A stretch of 64,000 nucleotides of DNA from Miscanthus floridulus (lineage: Eukaryota > Streptophyta > Magnoliopsida > Poales > Poaceae): positions 12,991,152-13,055,151 of the forward strand of contig NC_089581.1 of assembly GCF_019320115.1 (NCBI RefSeq), read 5' to 3'. How positions within the stretch are numbered: the stretch's first letter is position 1; every line of letters starts with the position of its first letter. The notes under the pieces were generated by a model that worked only from the letters and a program-made list of their open reading frames with translations, was not told the DNA's origin and did no database searches. Shown here piece by piece: positions 22,868-34,507 of this stretch. Position numbers and translations under genes: made by a program.

Positions 22868-23488
22868 GCGCTTAGTTCTACCAGACTACCAGTAAAGCTA
22901 AAAGAGGCAAAAGAGAGAGACAAAATAAAAGTATTATCTGGAATGATAGCTAAAAGAAAAACTGTAGCTAGTAGACCATTATTATCAATGTCATATGAAA
23001 CCGGCCTGATGGGAATTAGCATGTACTTAAGTCGATAAATTCATAACAGCACTACAGCAGACATTAACATCTGGGACACCTGAGGATTCAACAACAAAAC
23101 GAAAAAAGGATAGAATCACCTATTCATGTTGCAAGAATCATACAAGCGAGCAAATCTATTTCATGGCCAATGGAGCCAATTTACAAGCAAGTACATGGAC
23201 AGGATGCTCCTCAAAATAATTAGGTGGTACATATAGATCTCCAACAAAATCTACAAACAAAAAAGTCGCATGCCTAGAAAAGGGAGAAAACAAGAATGAA
23301 GAAATATAACAGCCGCCCCGCCAAGTATTGCCCCTTGATGCCATGCTGAGACATTTGGACACAAAAAACAATATGCAGAAGCACCTTGACATCTCTTCTT
23401 CTATCCTCCTTTCAGTTTCAATTACACTGGTGCCACCCTCCTCTATTATGAAGTAGCTGCGATAGCCATAAACTGGAACCACCTAATA
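22868..23488 (-). other. Probable 3' UTR of the host gene
   Basis: AT-rich, T-rich in the sense direction, no repeat signature and no open frame with a family motif. Its extent is inferred from the candidate AATAAA at 22862. Confidence 0.4.
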
Positions 23489-26287
23489 CTATCTTTCTGC
23501 ATCCTCAGGAATAGATGATAGCCTCTCTTGCTCAAGAAATGATGAATCAAGAAACTTTGCAACAAATGCCCACAACCTGTAGACATCCTCAAAATTTGTA
23601 AGGAACCCGAGAGAAGCAGTGACAACTTCGGTCCCAATAATAGCATTTTTGCTATTTTTCTTTTCACGACGGCCATTTGCTGCTGGAGAGGAAGAACTTA
23701 GCCCCACATCAACAGCACCATGTTTCTGGTTGTCTGTGAGGCGTATATGGCTTAGAAACCCAACCCCCAAGGAGAGGCCTTCTTTTTCTGCCAGTTTCTG
23801 TACAGTTTCAGAATTGATCAGGGAGGTTCCAGTGTTGCAGTCCTTTATATTGAATGCAACTGCTGCTCCACGATCATATTTGATCTTTGGACCATATATA
23901 TAAACAAGGGGTACCCCCTCGCCATCCCCTGAATCAGGCAACCGGAGCTGCAGTAATGAGGTCACCAACCAATTGATCAGGTATCGCAATCTAAGTGTTG
24001 TCTTGCTAAGTCCAAGCATATTCACATGATCAAGATGTTTGCAGATAATTTCGGGCTCTTTCCTGCCATCCTGAGCCTCGTCATAGTCACTGTATGCATC
24101 GTCATCATCGTCATCTGCCATTGCATACCCAGATGTTTCCCCAGCATCTGAATTACGATAGAGCCTGCTATCATCCATGGTGAATGATACCTTGCGCCCC
24201 ATACTTGACGCTCGTTCCGATTCTTCTACTCCAAAGAATCTTCCACCATTGAATCTGCCGTTGTATGCTTCCCTCCTTCCTAGTAGACGGAAGTCACCTT
24301 CATTTTCCCTTCTGATAGCACTCTCTTTGTTTTCCGCTTGACTTTCTGAGCAAATCTCGGATGTGGAGCCATTCTCACGGGCAGTACAGCTCCCGAAAAC
24401 AGAGGTTGCACTGCCTTCAGCAGGGCCGTTGGCACAAGAAAACTTTACGAACCTCTTATTTACTTTAGCATCTTTATTATCTTCTTCAATCTCACTAATA
24501 GGGATATTCTCGAAGTCATTATGTGAATGATCTTCATCTGGAACCACTTTCACAGGCCCTGGTTCTTGTGATACCGACCTCACGGCTGCATCAAATGACA
24601 TAACATGGATGTCATGAATAGGGCTTCTTGACAGTTTGGATGGCACCTTTGGCGACGCCTTCTTAGCATTCTTCCTACCAGAAAACCAGGACGCTGGTAA
24701 TGGAGAGCCCAATTTCCCCTTGCTTGATTGCTCTGAATGGTCTGAACCAAGTGGACTCTGTCCCAAATCAACCCAGAAGGAGTTCTCGGATGACTCATCC
24801 TCACTGAACACAGGGCTCTTCATCACCTCTCCAACAGAAACACTCTCACTCTCTTCATATATTGTGCTGGCACCATCTCTATCTGAACTGTCCTGGTCCA
24901 TTTCGCTCTCAATAACCTCCCTCACTTGTGCTGATGAATATGCGCCCGAAAATGCAGGCAATTGAGATGCATGGTGACTGTTGGACGCTGACCCCTCCTC
25001 AATTGGAATGATATTATCATCCTCCAGCCCATCCAGGACACCATCAAACCCATCAACTGAATCACTGAGATACTGTGGGAAGACCGGCACAATCCGCACG
25101 ATCCCTGCCCCCGTGCCGCCGCTCGGGCTCTGCAAGCACGCCATTACCGACTTCTTGATCAGCAAGCATCCAAAACCTGTTGGGTCTGCCCCAAACACTC
25201 TGTAAAATGAAGTGATGATGAAGTCTGGCCGGAACAGAGACAGCCCCAGTGAGTCCATGTCCTTAGGCCCCAGAGCGCCAGCATCGAGCAGGACATGCCA
25301 GTGATTTTGCTGAGCCAATGCCATCCACTGGTAGGAGTACTTTGCCCCCGTCACCCTCGACTGCACAGGGAACACGAACAGACCAGTGGCGGAGTCCTTG
25401 CGCCGCCGCTTCTTGGTGGAGATCAGCTTCCGGAGCTCGGTGGTGCAGATCTTGAGAGTGGGCCACTTAAACCAGGCGGAGTATGCCTTGGCTCCCTTGT
25501 CACGCGCGGCCTGCGTCATCCAATTCACGGACTGGGACTCGTGGTCGAACATGGTGAGCAGCCGCTTGTTGGTGCCGAAGGGGTAGGACTCAGCGAGCAG
25601 CCGGAAGGCCGAGCCACGGCTGACCGTGAAGACGAGGCAGTACTCGGACTCGGGGATGTTGAGGTAATCCATGATGCGGTTCTTGATGTCGTGCTCCGCG
25701 GTGCCCTTCTCGGCGGCGCCGTAGAGCGCATGGTTGCTGAGGTTGGCGGTGATCTCCGAGAGCGTGAACGCAGCCGACGAGTCGGCAGGGTTGCAGCTTT
25801 GGAGGTAGGAGAAGAGGCCAAAGCCGCAGTAGTCGAGGCATACCTTGTCCAGGTGCGGGTACTCGTCGGCGCGGAGGCGGTCCACGTCCGAGGCGGACGC
25901 GTAGTTGGGGTACATGGCGAGGAACTTGGCGAGCGCCTCCTCCAGCACCGGGAGCGCGTCCGGCGACTGGAACGCGCGCTCCGCGGCCATCGCCGTCGCG
26001 CGCAGGAAGTCCCGCTGCGCGTGGAGCCGCGCCAGCGACCGGGACCGCCCCACGGACCCCTCCTCCGCACCGTCCCCTCTATCGAGGAGCGCCGCGTCGC
26101 GGGACTTGGCGAGGGACCCGTCCTCGGACGCCTCCTCGAGCGCCTCCCGCAGCTTGCTCTCCTGCAGCCGCCGCCCGCCGCCGGACCCCGCGTCCGCCCC
26201 CGCCGGCGGCGGCCGCGGCGGGCGGTTCTTCTTGTCCAGGAGCAGCGCGGCGCAGTGGGAGAGCGGCTTCCACAGCGACAGATGCAT
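23489..26287 (-). CDS. Molybdenum-cofactor-sulfurase-like, PLP-transferase-fold protein (932 aa, single exon)
   Basis: The only intact host gene. It resembles the plant family annotated as PLP-dependent transferase / molybdenum cofactor sulfurase-like, usually about 870-930 aa and also intronless in Arabidopsis. The start is set by the conserved family N-terminus [20 protein letters not shown]. The aminotransferase class-V-like region covers about residues 110-385 (e.g. YLDYCGFG-type [42 protein letters not shown] with the ring-contacting Asp near 335) and resumes at about 748-925 ([20 protein letters not shown]). Residues about 410-745 are a Ser/Glu/Asp-rich, probably disordered linker with a DDDDDD run. 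Where MOCO sulfurases have SFYKIFG with the PLP-binding Lys, this protein reads SFYRVFG (Arg near 363, codon 25199-25201). Classical cysteine desulfurase activity is therefore doubtful. No transit peptide or membrane segment is evident. No MOSC domain follows, unlike ABA3. Its true substrate is unknown. Confidence 0.93.
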   Translation of the reverse strand: MHLSLWKPLSHCAALLLDKKNRPPRPPPAGADAGSGGGRRLQESKLREALEEASEDGSLAKSRDAALLDRGDGAEEGSVGRSRSLARLHAQRDFLRATAMAAERAFQSPDALPVLEEALAKFLAMYPNYASASDVDRLRADEYPHLDKVCLDYCGFGLFSYLQSCNPADSSAAFTLSEITANLSNHALYGAAEKGTAEHDIKNRIMDYLNIPESEYCLVFTVSRGSAFRLLAESYPFGTNKRLLTMFDHESQSVNWMTQAARDKGAKAYSAWFKWPTLKICTTELRKLISTKKRRRKDSATGLFVFPVQSRVTGAKYSYQWMALAQQNHWHVLLDAGALGPKDMDSLGLSLFRPDFIITSFYRVFGADPTGFGCLLIKKSVMACLQSPSGGTGAGIVRIVPVFPQYLSDSVDGFDGVLDGLEDDNIIPIEEGSASNSHHASQLPAFSGAYSSAQVREVIESEMDQDSSDRDGASTIYEESESVSVGEVMKSPVFSEDESSENSFWVDLGQSPLGSDHSEQSSKGKLGSPLPASWFSGRKNAKKASPKVPSKLSRSPIHDIHVMSFDAAVRSVSQEPGPVKVVPDEDHSHNDFENIPISEIEEDNKDAKVNKRFVKFSCANGPAEGSATSVFGSCTARENGSTSEICSESQAENKESAIRRENEGDFRLLGRREAYNGRFNGGRFFGVEESERASSMGRKVSFTMDDSRLYRNSDAGETSGYAMADDDDDDAYSDYDEAQDGRKEPEIICKHLDHVNMLGLSKTTLRLRYLINWLVTSLLQLRLPDSGDGEGVPLVYIYGPKIKYDRGAAVAFNIKDCNTGTSLINSETVQKLAEKEGLSLGVGFLSHIRLTDNQKHGAVDVGLSSSSPAANGRREKKNSKNAIIGTEVVTASLGFLTNFEDVYRLWAFVAKFLDSSFLEQERLSSIPEDAER

Positions 26288-26640
26288 GGCCGGCAGCCCG
26301 CGCGCCCCAGAAATCCGGGGCCTTTCTTCCTTCCCCTCTCCCTCCTACACCATCCGATTCCCCGCCGCCGGAGTCCCCCCGCGAATTCTCGGGATCAAAT
26401 CAGCCCGCGACCGAATTCGACGCGGAGCAGGGTTCCTCCTAGGGCTTCGGGGGATCGACGGAGACGGACGATCGGGCTGGGTGCTCTCACCGTTGCGGAA
26501 TCTGGATCAAGGAACGGAGCAGAGAGCAAGGGGACAGGCGGAGTGAAAGAGGAAGGAAGGGCCGAAGGGGAGAGGAGAGACGAGGAGGAAGCGGAAGGGA
26601 GTTATTGGAGCACACCAACTCGCCTGCACGGAATTAAAAG
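26288..26640 (-). promoter_or_regulatory. 5' UTR and core promoter region of the host gene
   Basis: Upstream of the ATG on the minus strand lies a GC-rich, purine/pyrimidine-skewed leader (sense strand rich in CTTCC/TCTCC tracts from about 26520 to 26600). This resembles the Y-patch-type, TATA-less leaders of grass housekeeping genes. I see no convincing TATA box. Plus-strand frames here are shadows of high GC content. The transcription start is not determined. Confidence 0.4.
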
Positions 26641-26815
26641 CAGTGGGTCCCCCATCCAAGCATTTAATGGCGACTCCACATATTTTTTCTGTAGTATTTT
26701 GCACATCGGTAGATTACGATCTCATTTATGAAAAAGTTATTGTACAGATATCCCAGATTTGCCTTTCGATGGAAATGAAATATGTACTAAATTCAAGCAA
26801 TCTTTGAACATAAGC

Positions 26816-26933
26816 AGCCCGTTCGTTTCGTCATAAATGATCATAAATTATTTACTGCTGGTTAATTTGATGTAAGAGAAAAATATTATTTCAAATTATA
26901 ATCCACAGTCGTATACGAGCAAGCGAACAAGCT
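26816..26933. repeat. MITE of the GCCTGTTCG family
   Basis: Ends AGCCCGTTCGTTT and (inward from right) AGCTTGTTCGCTT, with the internal string TGTAAGAGAAAAATATTATTT shared with the other family members. It sits about 530 bp upstream of the host ATG, within promoter distance. Confidence 0.62.
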
Positions 26934-26979
26934 AAAGATCCTGTTTGACATAGCTCACCACAGTTTCATGAGTTGTTCG

Positions 26980-27096
26980 GCCTGTTCGCTGGTTGGTTTC
27001 TGGACTGGTTTGGACTAGCTGGTGCTGATTTGTTGTGAGAGAAAAATACTATTGGCTGGCTGGTTTGGGCTGGCTGAAACCAACAAGCGAACAGGC
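26980..27096. repeat. MITE of the GCCTGTTCG family (best preserved)
   Basis: 117 bp. The left end GCCTGTTCGCTGGTTGGTTTC and the right end, read inward, GCCTGTTCGCTTGTTGGTTTC differ at one base in 21. The core is TTGTGAGAGAAAAATACTATT. The string ATGAGTTGTT flanks it at 26968-26977 and 27102-27111, a possible 8-10-bp TSD offset by a few bases. It is inserted in the old MITE at 26939. Confidence 0.82.
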
Positions 27097-27654
27097 TGAT
27101 TATGAGTTGTTTTATTTGTCAAACACTCATTTCTAAAAACAGCTTCACCCTTGTTTTTCTTCCCCTCTTACAAAGACATGTGTCGGGTCCAAAAACCCGG
27201 GGTCCCTCACGGACTGACTTCTGCGCCAAGGCTCGGCCTAAAAGTCTAAAAACAACAGGGCAGGGGGGCGGTCCAGCAACCGACCGGAAGGCCAGGCCCA
27301 AGAAGAGCAACGCCCGCTCGTCGGCTACTTCGGTCCACCTATCCGATCGGATCGCTCGATTCGGGCTCCAGCCGACCTTTGATCGGAAGGCCTGCCCCCA
27401 TCCCTACTTTTGACTCTGACCCCACGACCGGGGCTCGTAAAAACCCTGCTCACCGCTCTTCTCCGACCGGCGCACTCAGAGCCGACTGAAGCCATCCGAC
27501 CGGGGGCGCCCCGTTCGGTAGGAACCAGAAGACGTGCGGAGAAAGATAAGACAAGGCTCACAAGTCAAAACCACTGTACCAGAGAGCATACCCTGCACGA
27601 AATAGTACTCTACAGCCACTATGACACAAACAGTATTGTAGCCGTCGACATCTC

Positions 27655-27674
27655 CCCCTACAGTATTGTAGGGG
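27655..27674. promoter_or_regulatory. Conserved stem-loop in the Tat-like LTR
   Basis: CCCCTACA, loop GTAT, TGTAGGGG: an 8-bp perfect inverted repeat about 315 bp upstream of the TATA box. It is identical in LTR b (37142-37161) and LTR c (40481-40500) despite many other differences between them. Confidence 0.55.
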
Positions 27675-27988
27675 CCGCTAAAACTCTCATACGATAAGCC
27701 CCCCGCGTGTCTCTGACATCGATCACGGTATGGGCACCAGGATTTGCTATACCGGGTGAACATAGCGCGACTCCTCATATGCCACTAGGCATCAAATAGT
27801 ATTTGCAGGTACCGGCGTGCATCCTTCCTGAAGAAGATAGCACGACCTCCCGTGCGCATCTGACATTCTACAGCGACATCAACAGTGTTGGGAGCGCCTA
27901 CCATTATCCGATCCTCATCAGCGTGGGCAGCAAGGCTTAAAGACAGTCGTACCCTCTCCCTCCCACCTATAGAGCCATCCCCTTCATC

Positions 27989-27996
27989 TATAAAAG
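27989..27996 (+). promoter_or_regulatory. TATA box of LTR a
   Basis: TATAAAAG in [23 protein letters not shown] c keeps it at 40741-40748; LTR b has TACAAAAG. Confidence 0.6.
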
Positions 27997-28393
27997 GGGA
28001 TGCGCTCCCTCCAACAAGGAGATTGATTCAAGGAGGCAGAAGTTCCTTAGATCGACATCGACATCTCACAACTGTAGAACCACCAAGTTTCGACCGCAAG
28101 CACACGCTCGAACACTTAGCTCATAGCGAAGTTTCTATCACTCTCGGCCCTTCCGGTCGGAGCCGACCGGACCTCTTGTACACCCCTATTTTTCTCCCTC
28201 TCGTTTGTAACCCCACTATAAACTTTGAGCACCTGGGCTCAGGAATAAAGTCACCGATCGACCTTGACTGGACGTAGGGCACGTTGTCTGAACCCGTATA
28301 AATCCTATGTCATTGAGTGCTAGGTCACATCCGATCACAACGTACAGCAAAACTACAAATATTCACTAGTTGGTCACTTTCTGCACCGATAGT

Positions 28394-28412
28394 TGGCGCC
28401 GTCCGTGGGGAA
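28394..28412 (+). other. Primer-binding site, tRNA-Asp-like
   Basis: TGGCGCCGTCCGTGGGGAA begins two bases after LTR a. Its first nine bases match the TGGCGCCGT... class used by Tat/Athila gypsy elements (tRNA-Asp type). The rest differs from my recollection of that site, so the tRNA identity is tentative. Confidence 0.65.
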
Positions 28413-28445
28413 GACGTTGTACGTTCAACACTTTTTGGTCATCGG

Positions 28446-30092
28446 ATGACCTACTTTTCCGCCACCCTCGTCTCGGCGGGCTCGGGCGATACAATTCGCT
28501 TCGGCTCGTTGGAGTTCCCCGCACTCTCGCCTGCCAGGATGAGGGTTCCACCAGTCTTCCCGCCATCCCAGGCCTTCCTCTTCGGAAGCCTGAACTTCGT
28601 CGCTGACCGACTCAGCGTACTCCATCTCCGCGAGGAGGCTTGCGACCCGGCACCCGTCGGAGGGACATCCTCCATCGACTCCGGGACGCGCGACTTCAAC
28701 GGTGCGGCATCTGCGCTTCATTTCGAGCAAACTCTCTGCTCAAACCCCGTTGTGAGTAATATACACGCTATTATGTACTCACTATTCTCTATCTTCCGCC
28801 GATTACTCGGCGGAACCCCGTTGTCCCTAACGCAACCACCGTACGGCCAGTTCCCCTATGGCCTCGCGTCTTCCACGGACGCATACGCCTAGGGGCTCCG
28901 AAGGATGCTCGCGTCGCCCCCTCTCGCATCTGAATTAGTGGGAATAGTGAGCTATGCTCCCACCTGTTTCTTTGACCTCATGGATGACGATGGCGAGAGT
29001 GACGGCTCCAGCATCGGTGACATGGCACCTAGCCACTGTCCGTCCTAGGAGTGCGCCATGGTGGACCCTCTAGGACACCCACCGATGGAAGTGGAGTTCC
29101 CACGAACTCATGCCTCTTCGGGCCCTCATGCGGGGACCCCCTAGCTCACACCTGAGCACGGGGAAGAACCGCGACAACGATGGCTGCATCAGTCGCCGAC
29201 TGCACTAGCACACTCAGCGCACCACGCTACGCCCTGTGCACATAGATCGACAAACAACGCTTAGAGTCACGTCCGTTAGCCCTAGCACAACATCCCGGTT
29301 CGGGGGACTAATCCCCCGCAGTTTGCTCGGGCCAGTCAAAACGTTGCCGCCGCAGCAATGCTCCTACACGACCTGTTCGAGCCAAACGACCCTCGCGAAC
29401 GGGCAATCCACCAGAACCTCTGAGCACTGCTGGAGACCACCGCCATTCAATAGGTGGAGTACTCCGTATCGCGACATCGACTCGCGACCTCGCTCCCCGT
29501 CCAGGGAACAGGGACACATCAGATGGGGCACTACACCCTATCACCACAACAACCATAGAGTGTGGCACAGGAAGCCATAGTGGCACCTCACCTCAACTTG
29601 ATGACCGCCCTGTGCCAACTGCCTATCTACGCGTGGCTCGGGCCAAACCGAGACACGCGCAGCATCGACCGGAGTCCTAGCCCTGACCGCCTAGGACCAC
29701 GGACCTTTGTCCAACACCTCCAGCAAGTGTCGTTCCCACCGTGCTTCAACGGAGGCCGCGACAAAGGTAAGGCCAAGCGCTAGGATCAAGACGAGGGCCC
29801 CTCCACACAGAGGGAAATAAAGAACAGAAAGGATCGTCGTCAACCGGCTAACTTCATGTCGGTCGCCGCGGCCGATCACGCGGGCATGCAGCCCCAGCAA
29901 GACCCTTCGAGCCACTTCCACGATCTCATGGAGAGCCCGTGCACCAACCACGACTACCCCGTCAAACACCTCTACAAGGACTGTCAGCTTCTCAAGTGCC
30001 TATTGAGGTAAGCTGGCAGGCCAAAGGAAGAAAAAGGCGAGGAAGCAGCAACCAAAGAAAGGGGAGCAGTGGGCAAGGATCCAGATGACTAA
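28446..30092 (+). pseudogene. Gag-like gene of the Tat-like element, with stops
   Basis: From ATG 28446 the protein reads MTYFSATLVSAGSGDTIRFG and stays open to about 28890. In-frame stops and frame changes follow. Later segments are recognisable from the sister copy (HLFPDLMDD-type acidic motif near 28970; ARASQNVAAAAML near 29330; LQQVSFPPCFNGGRDK near 29720). A C-H-H-C-type knuckle, CTNHDYPVKHLYKDC, lies near 29940-29985. It ends at 30090-30092. By position and knuckle it is gag, but I see no canonical Retrotrans_gag capsid motif like the one at 56220-56800, so it may be a divergent or reduced gag. Confidence 0.65.
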
Positions 30093-30698
30093 AGTGATCC
30101 GGCCGGAAGCCTACCGACTTTAGGACAACGACGATGACGCTCTCTCCAAGGACCTTGGAACAACTATGTTGTTTCTTCTTTTAGTCTTACCTTTACTTAG
30201 CAAACGCTCCTATAAAAGCACCCCAACCCGAACACTTTTCGACTCAGGGCGCTCAGGGGCTGTACTACCCCTCTATTTTTATTTTTACCTTAAGTACTCT
30301 TTTATTTCATATGGAGAAACTTCTTCTTACCTGAACAAAAGGGCAGTTCATTCCTTTGATTTACCTTACATAACTTTGCTTTAGAACATTCCGACTGATA
30401 GCACCCCGCCTTTTTCTATGGCTACGACCGACCGAGCCTCGCGGGCCATGCCCTGGGCTCACAAAGTTGCAGCCTACGGAACAAATGGGTAGGCACGAGA
30501 GAGAAAGAAATTTAAAACAAAATTATGCTAAGGGAGAACTAAGGAACGAAAGGGAACAAGCTTCCCCGAACAGAGCAACTCCATCACAAAAACAAAAACC
30601 GATTGCAGTCATAAAAACACACATAAACGTTTTACACAGGTGATCCCCCATGAACTTAAACTTCTTACATTTCCTAACTACTTATATTTATCAAGGTA
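30093..30698. other. Spacer between gag and antisense gene
   Basis: No pol domain is present: this 0.6-kb stretch goes straight from the gag end to the 3' end of the convergent antisense gene. It contains a T-rich segment (30165-30390) that is repeated after LTR b (from 37876). Confidence 0.55.
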
Positions 30699-33600
30699 TT
30701 AAACTGGCCCGGCGGCATCTGCTGACGGCATGATCGACGAAGGCGCAGGCTGCTCACTCCCCGGCAGCACGATGTTTGGCTCGATCTGGGTCGAGGTGAC
30801 GTTCCCCCTCGAACCAGGCTTCGTGCTATCTGTAGGCTCTAAGGCATCCTCCCCATGCATGCTTCGGGCCATGTCTTCACGGTGAACATCCATCACCCAC
30901 TCAGCGGAGACTTGCTCCGACACTGACCGCGTGTGCGGTAGCAGGCTCACCCCGATTGACTGGATGTCCTCCATGCTCAGGCCTTCAGCATACCCACCGC
31001 AGATAGTGGCGAAGTCTAGGTTTGGGTGGTACGTCGCCACCGAGGTCAGCATCCTCGACGCCCCATAAAATAGCCTGCTCCTGACAAGGTCCTTGACTAC
31101 GTCTAGGACCTTTGCCAGCTAGACAGTAGGCGCGCTAGTGCTTGGCACCGACCTAAAGATTTCTGAGACGACGAGCTAGGCAACGTTGTGGATCTAGTCA
31201 AGGCCCCCCTCTAGAGCACGTCGCTCTTCATGGGACTTGGCCAGCTCCTCTACGTTCCGTCTAAGGGTCACCTTGGTCGTCTCTAGGTCCTGCTCCAGCG
31301 CCTTCACCTTTCCATCCAGCTCTAAAAGAGGGGCGACAAGCTCAGGAATAGGCTAAAGAGAGAAACCAACGCAATAAAAAAGAAAGGGAACGTACCAGCA
31401 TGAGAGTTTTCAAGGGTGGAGAACTCCTCCGCCTATAGAGTCGCCTGTGCGCACAGCCGGGTGTTCACCTCCTCTGTCTCCATCACCTAGCCTCGAAGCA
31501 CAAGCACCTCCTGGTCTGCCTCTGACCGGGCCCTCCGCTCTGCCTCTAGGGCCTTCCTTACTGACTCCAAGGCGACCTGCTCCGACGCTAGAGCACTCTG
31601 CTCTAGCTCAAGGGCCGCCAAGGCCTCTTGAGGTGCCATCTCAGTGCTCGCCAGGGATGCCCGCAACTCCGCCTCAGTCTCCACCTAGAGGGCTTTCGTC
31701 GCCTCGAGCCCTTGCTCGGCGGCAGTCGCCCGCTTCGCTACACGTTGTCCCTCCGCCCGTACCATGGCCACCTCGCCCATCTGGTCCTAGGACTCACGGC
31801 GAGTAGACTCTACCCGGCGCTCGAGCATAGCCATCCGGGCGTATTCTGCCCGGAGGAAGGAAGACTTGCGGGATGACATCTTCCTTATATCCTACAAAAA
31901 ACAAGCATGCTAAAGACAACCAATGAAAGATTTAAAGGTTGAGGACAAGTACCAGAAACTCACCTCCGTGACGAGCTGCAGGTCACCCTCAACCAACTAC
32001 CGAGCGAACTGAGCCTGTTTTTGGGTGCTTTCAAGCTTCGTGAATAGCTTGGTGAGCTCAGACACCACGGCATGCCCCTGCCCCCCAAAAATGTCCTAGA
32101 GCTGACGCTCCTAGGAATCCTGAACGATGAACCTAGCCTTCGATGGGTCCTTAGGACAGGGCCGCTCTCGGTCACCCTTCGACAAACCACCGGAGGGCTC
32201 AGCCTCCAACTAGACCACCGCCAGCTCCCGCGGTGACACCACCAGCTCTCGCGGCAACGCTGCCAGCTCCCATGGCGACACCGCTAGCTCCTATGGTGAC
32301 ACCAGCGGCTCTGCTACGACATCCACCTCATCATCAGACGGGGTCTCCACCACCTCATCTGCGTGGAATGCCGCCAAACGTCCCAACTCCATCTCGGTCG
32401 CCCTTTCCTCTAGCGTCTTTGGCTCCGACGGCAAGATAGGGAGCTCACCCTCCCTCATCTCTTCCACCATGACCGATGGAGGAAGGGCCGCGAGGGTTAC
32501 CTCAAACGCAACCCCCGCCATCGGCACCGGGATCACCGTCAACACCAACGCCGCCACCACCGCCTTATCAGTAGCCGCCCTAGAGGCACCACCCCTAGGA
32601 GGGAACACTGTAGGGTAGGCCTCCAAGTCTCCTGCATGGGGGTCAGAGGGTGCTCAACCTCGGCATCCCCCGGCCACTGATGGAAAATACAGGTGAGTCG
32701 CACTCCAAAAAAGACTCGACCAGCAAAAAGTCAAAGAACAACAAAGGGAAACATACTAGGAGGTGAGCAGCACGATCCTAAAGGCAGGTCCCGACGACAA
32801 TGGACCTACGGAACGAGGGTCGCTCCTAGACTATGACCCGTGCCCCCTCGCTTTAGGCGGGGACGAAGTCGTCCCAACTGGCTCTAGCCTGGCCTGTAGG
32901 TCACTACGACCGCCAGCTCAAGACTCCCTAACCAGAGCAGCGGACGGAGCATCCTTCGACCGTAGGTCACGCATCGCCCAGGTGCCAGTCTACTCCTCAG
33001 ACCACCTAGACTGCTCGACCTCACCCACGATAGGCAGGGCCTCCTCTAGCTGCAAGCCAGGCATTGGGACCAGTCCCATCGGCACACGGGTGCTAGTCCA
33101 CTCCTTAGGCCGCCCGGCTCGCTCGGCCGCGTCCGCCATAGGCGACGACGGAGCTGGCAATGCCGCCAAGGGGCGCGGTGAGCACATCCACTTTGCCTCC
33201 TATTCACTGACGACATCCACACTCGTAGCGCGCTTCCTCGATGTAGGAACCTCCGCACGCCGCACGACCTCCTGCTCCTCACCAGCGGACGCTGCCATAG
33301 GGTCACGACGCTTCGTCGAGGTCACAGTGACCCCCTGACTCTCCTCCTTATCGGAGAAGATCATGTCATCCAAATCCATAGGATCATCTGATGTGAGTTC
33401 CAACTCGACATCGTTGCTATGTTCCTCGGCCCTCACGCGTTGGGCGACCTCCTTCTTCTTTTCTTCCTTCCGTCGAACCTCCTTGGTTCTCTTCTTCTTC
33501 CGGGCGTCCACTGCCTCCTTCTAGGTAGCTTGCTAGGCCCTTCCCTCTAGTCCCTTAGGAAGGTGTGGCTAGGACTTGTACCTTTCAAGCCCCTATGGAA

Positions 33601-34507
33601 CAGATGCCTCGGGATCAAGAAATAGCAAAAGTAGAGGAAGAAACACAAACGAAATAAAGGATCATACCAGGTTAGACACGACCGAGGCATTAAACGGTAT
33701 GGGTTTCCCTGCAACCGTATCCCTGGGTCTCAGCTACAGCACCTGGCTAAGACGACTCTAGACCTCATTGTCTGATAGGTCCTCTAGCGACACACGGTCC
33801 GGGTCCGACCGGCCGCCATACATCCACATAGGCCATGACCGCTCTGCCAACGGCGCAACCTGGCAGCGGAAGAGGGTGTGGAACACCCGCACCCCATCAA
33901 GGCCGAGCCTTATGAGCTTCCACAGCTCCTCCTCGATGGCCTCCACCTTGTGCTTCTCTGAGCGAGCGCAACCCCACGACCAACTTTTCTGCTTCACCGG
34001 CCTCCCACCGGTGAACGCTGGAAACGGTGCCTCCGCTCGATTCTAGATGTAAAACCACTCCCCATGCCAACCCCGGTTGGAGTCACATGGGGAGTACGCG
34101 GGGTACACACCTCCTATGCTCGACTTCTTCTATAGAGCGAACCCTCCCACCGGTGCGGTCTCGACTGAATTCCCTACCATCATAGCTCTCTCGGAGAAGA
34201 AGAGCCGAAAGAGATCCACGTGCGACTCCATCCCAAGGAAAGCCTCGCAGACGATGATGAAACCAGCAATGTGCAGCACCCCCGTCGGATTGAGGTGCTA
34301 CAGTTCCAGACCCCACTTGTTGAGGAGCCTACGTAGGAACCAGTGCGTGGGTTATCCCAATCCACGCTCGTGGAAGGTAAGGAAAGAAACCACCTTATTG
34401 GGACGAGGTTGCGGGAACTCCTCCTTCCTAGGGACCCTCTAGTACGCCACCTCCTGCGGTGGTAGAAATCCCTTCGTGACGAACGCCTCTAGCACTGACG
34501 CCCTCAT
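30699..34507 (-). pseudogene. Antisense gene of the Tat-like element: gypsy-type transposon domain plus coiled coil
   Basis: Starts at the minus-strand ATG 34505-34507 and ends at a TAA at 30699-30701. N-terminal part (34500-33750): VVSFLTFHERGLG, SNRGWHGEWFYI and GGRPVKQKSWSWGCARSEKH, then GLDGVRVFHTLFRCQVAPLAERSWPMWM, matching the plant putative gypsy-type transposon family (Transposase_28). The middle is acidic and Lys-rich. The C-terminal third (31690-31430 and around) is a Glu/Ala/Leu-rich coiled coil (ALELEQSALASEQVALES), and the tail has YHPNLDFATICGGYAEGLSM. The longest uninterrupted frames are 31-119 codons apart because of in-frame stops plus probable introns near 31970-31890, 31395-31325 and 32755-32680. 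No biochemical role is known. It lies antisense to gag and would need its own promoter. Confidence 0.7.

Larger units (their letters stand above)
27181..28391 (+). repeat. LTR a of the three-LTR element
   Basis: It starts TGTCGGGTCC and ends CTTTCTGCACCGATA. It contains a stem-loop at 27655-27674 (CCCCTACA-GTAT-TGTAGGGG) and a TATA box TATAAAAG at 27989-27996. It matches, in reverse orientation, the LTR at 20891-22130. Confidence 0.9.

Noticed and set aside
25525..26070. 181-codon minus-strand frame in another phase of the host gene
   Set aside because: Arg/Ser/Pro-rich out-of-frame reading of the same GC-rich exon.
25295..26731. 478-codon plus-strand frame opposite the host gene
   Set aside because: It is the antisense shadow of a GC-rich coding exon: Gly/Arg/Pro/Val-rich, no domain, and it follows the codon structure of the minus-strand gene.
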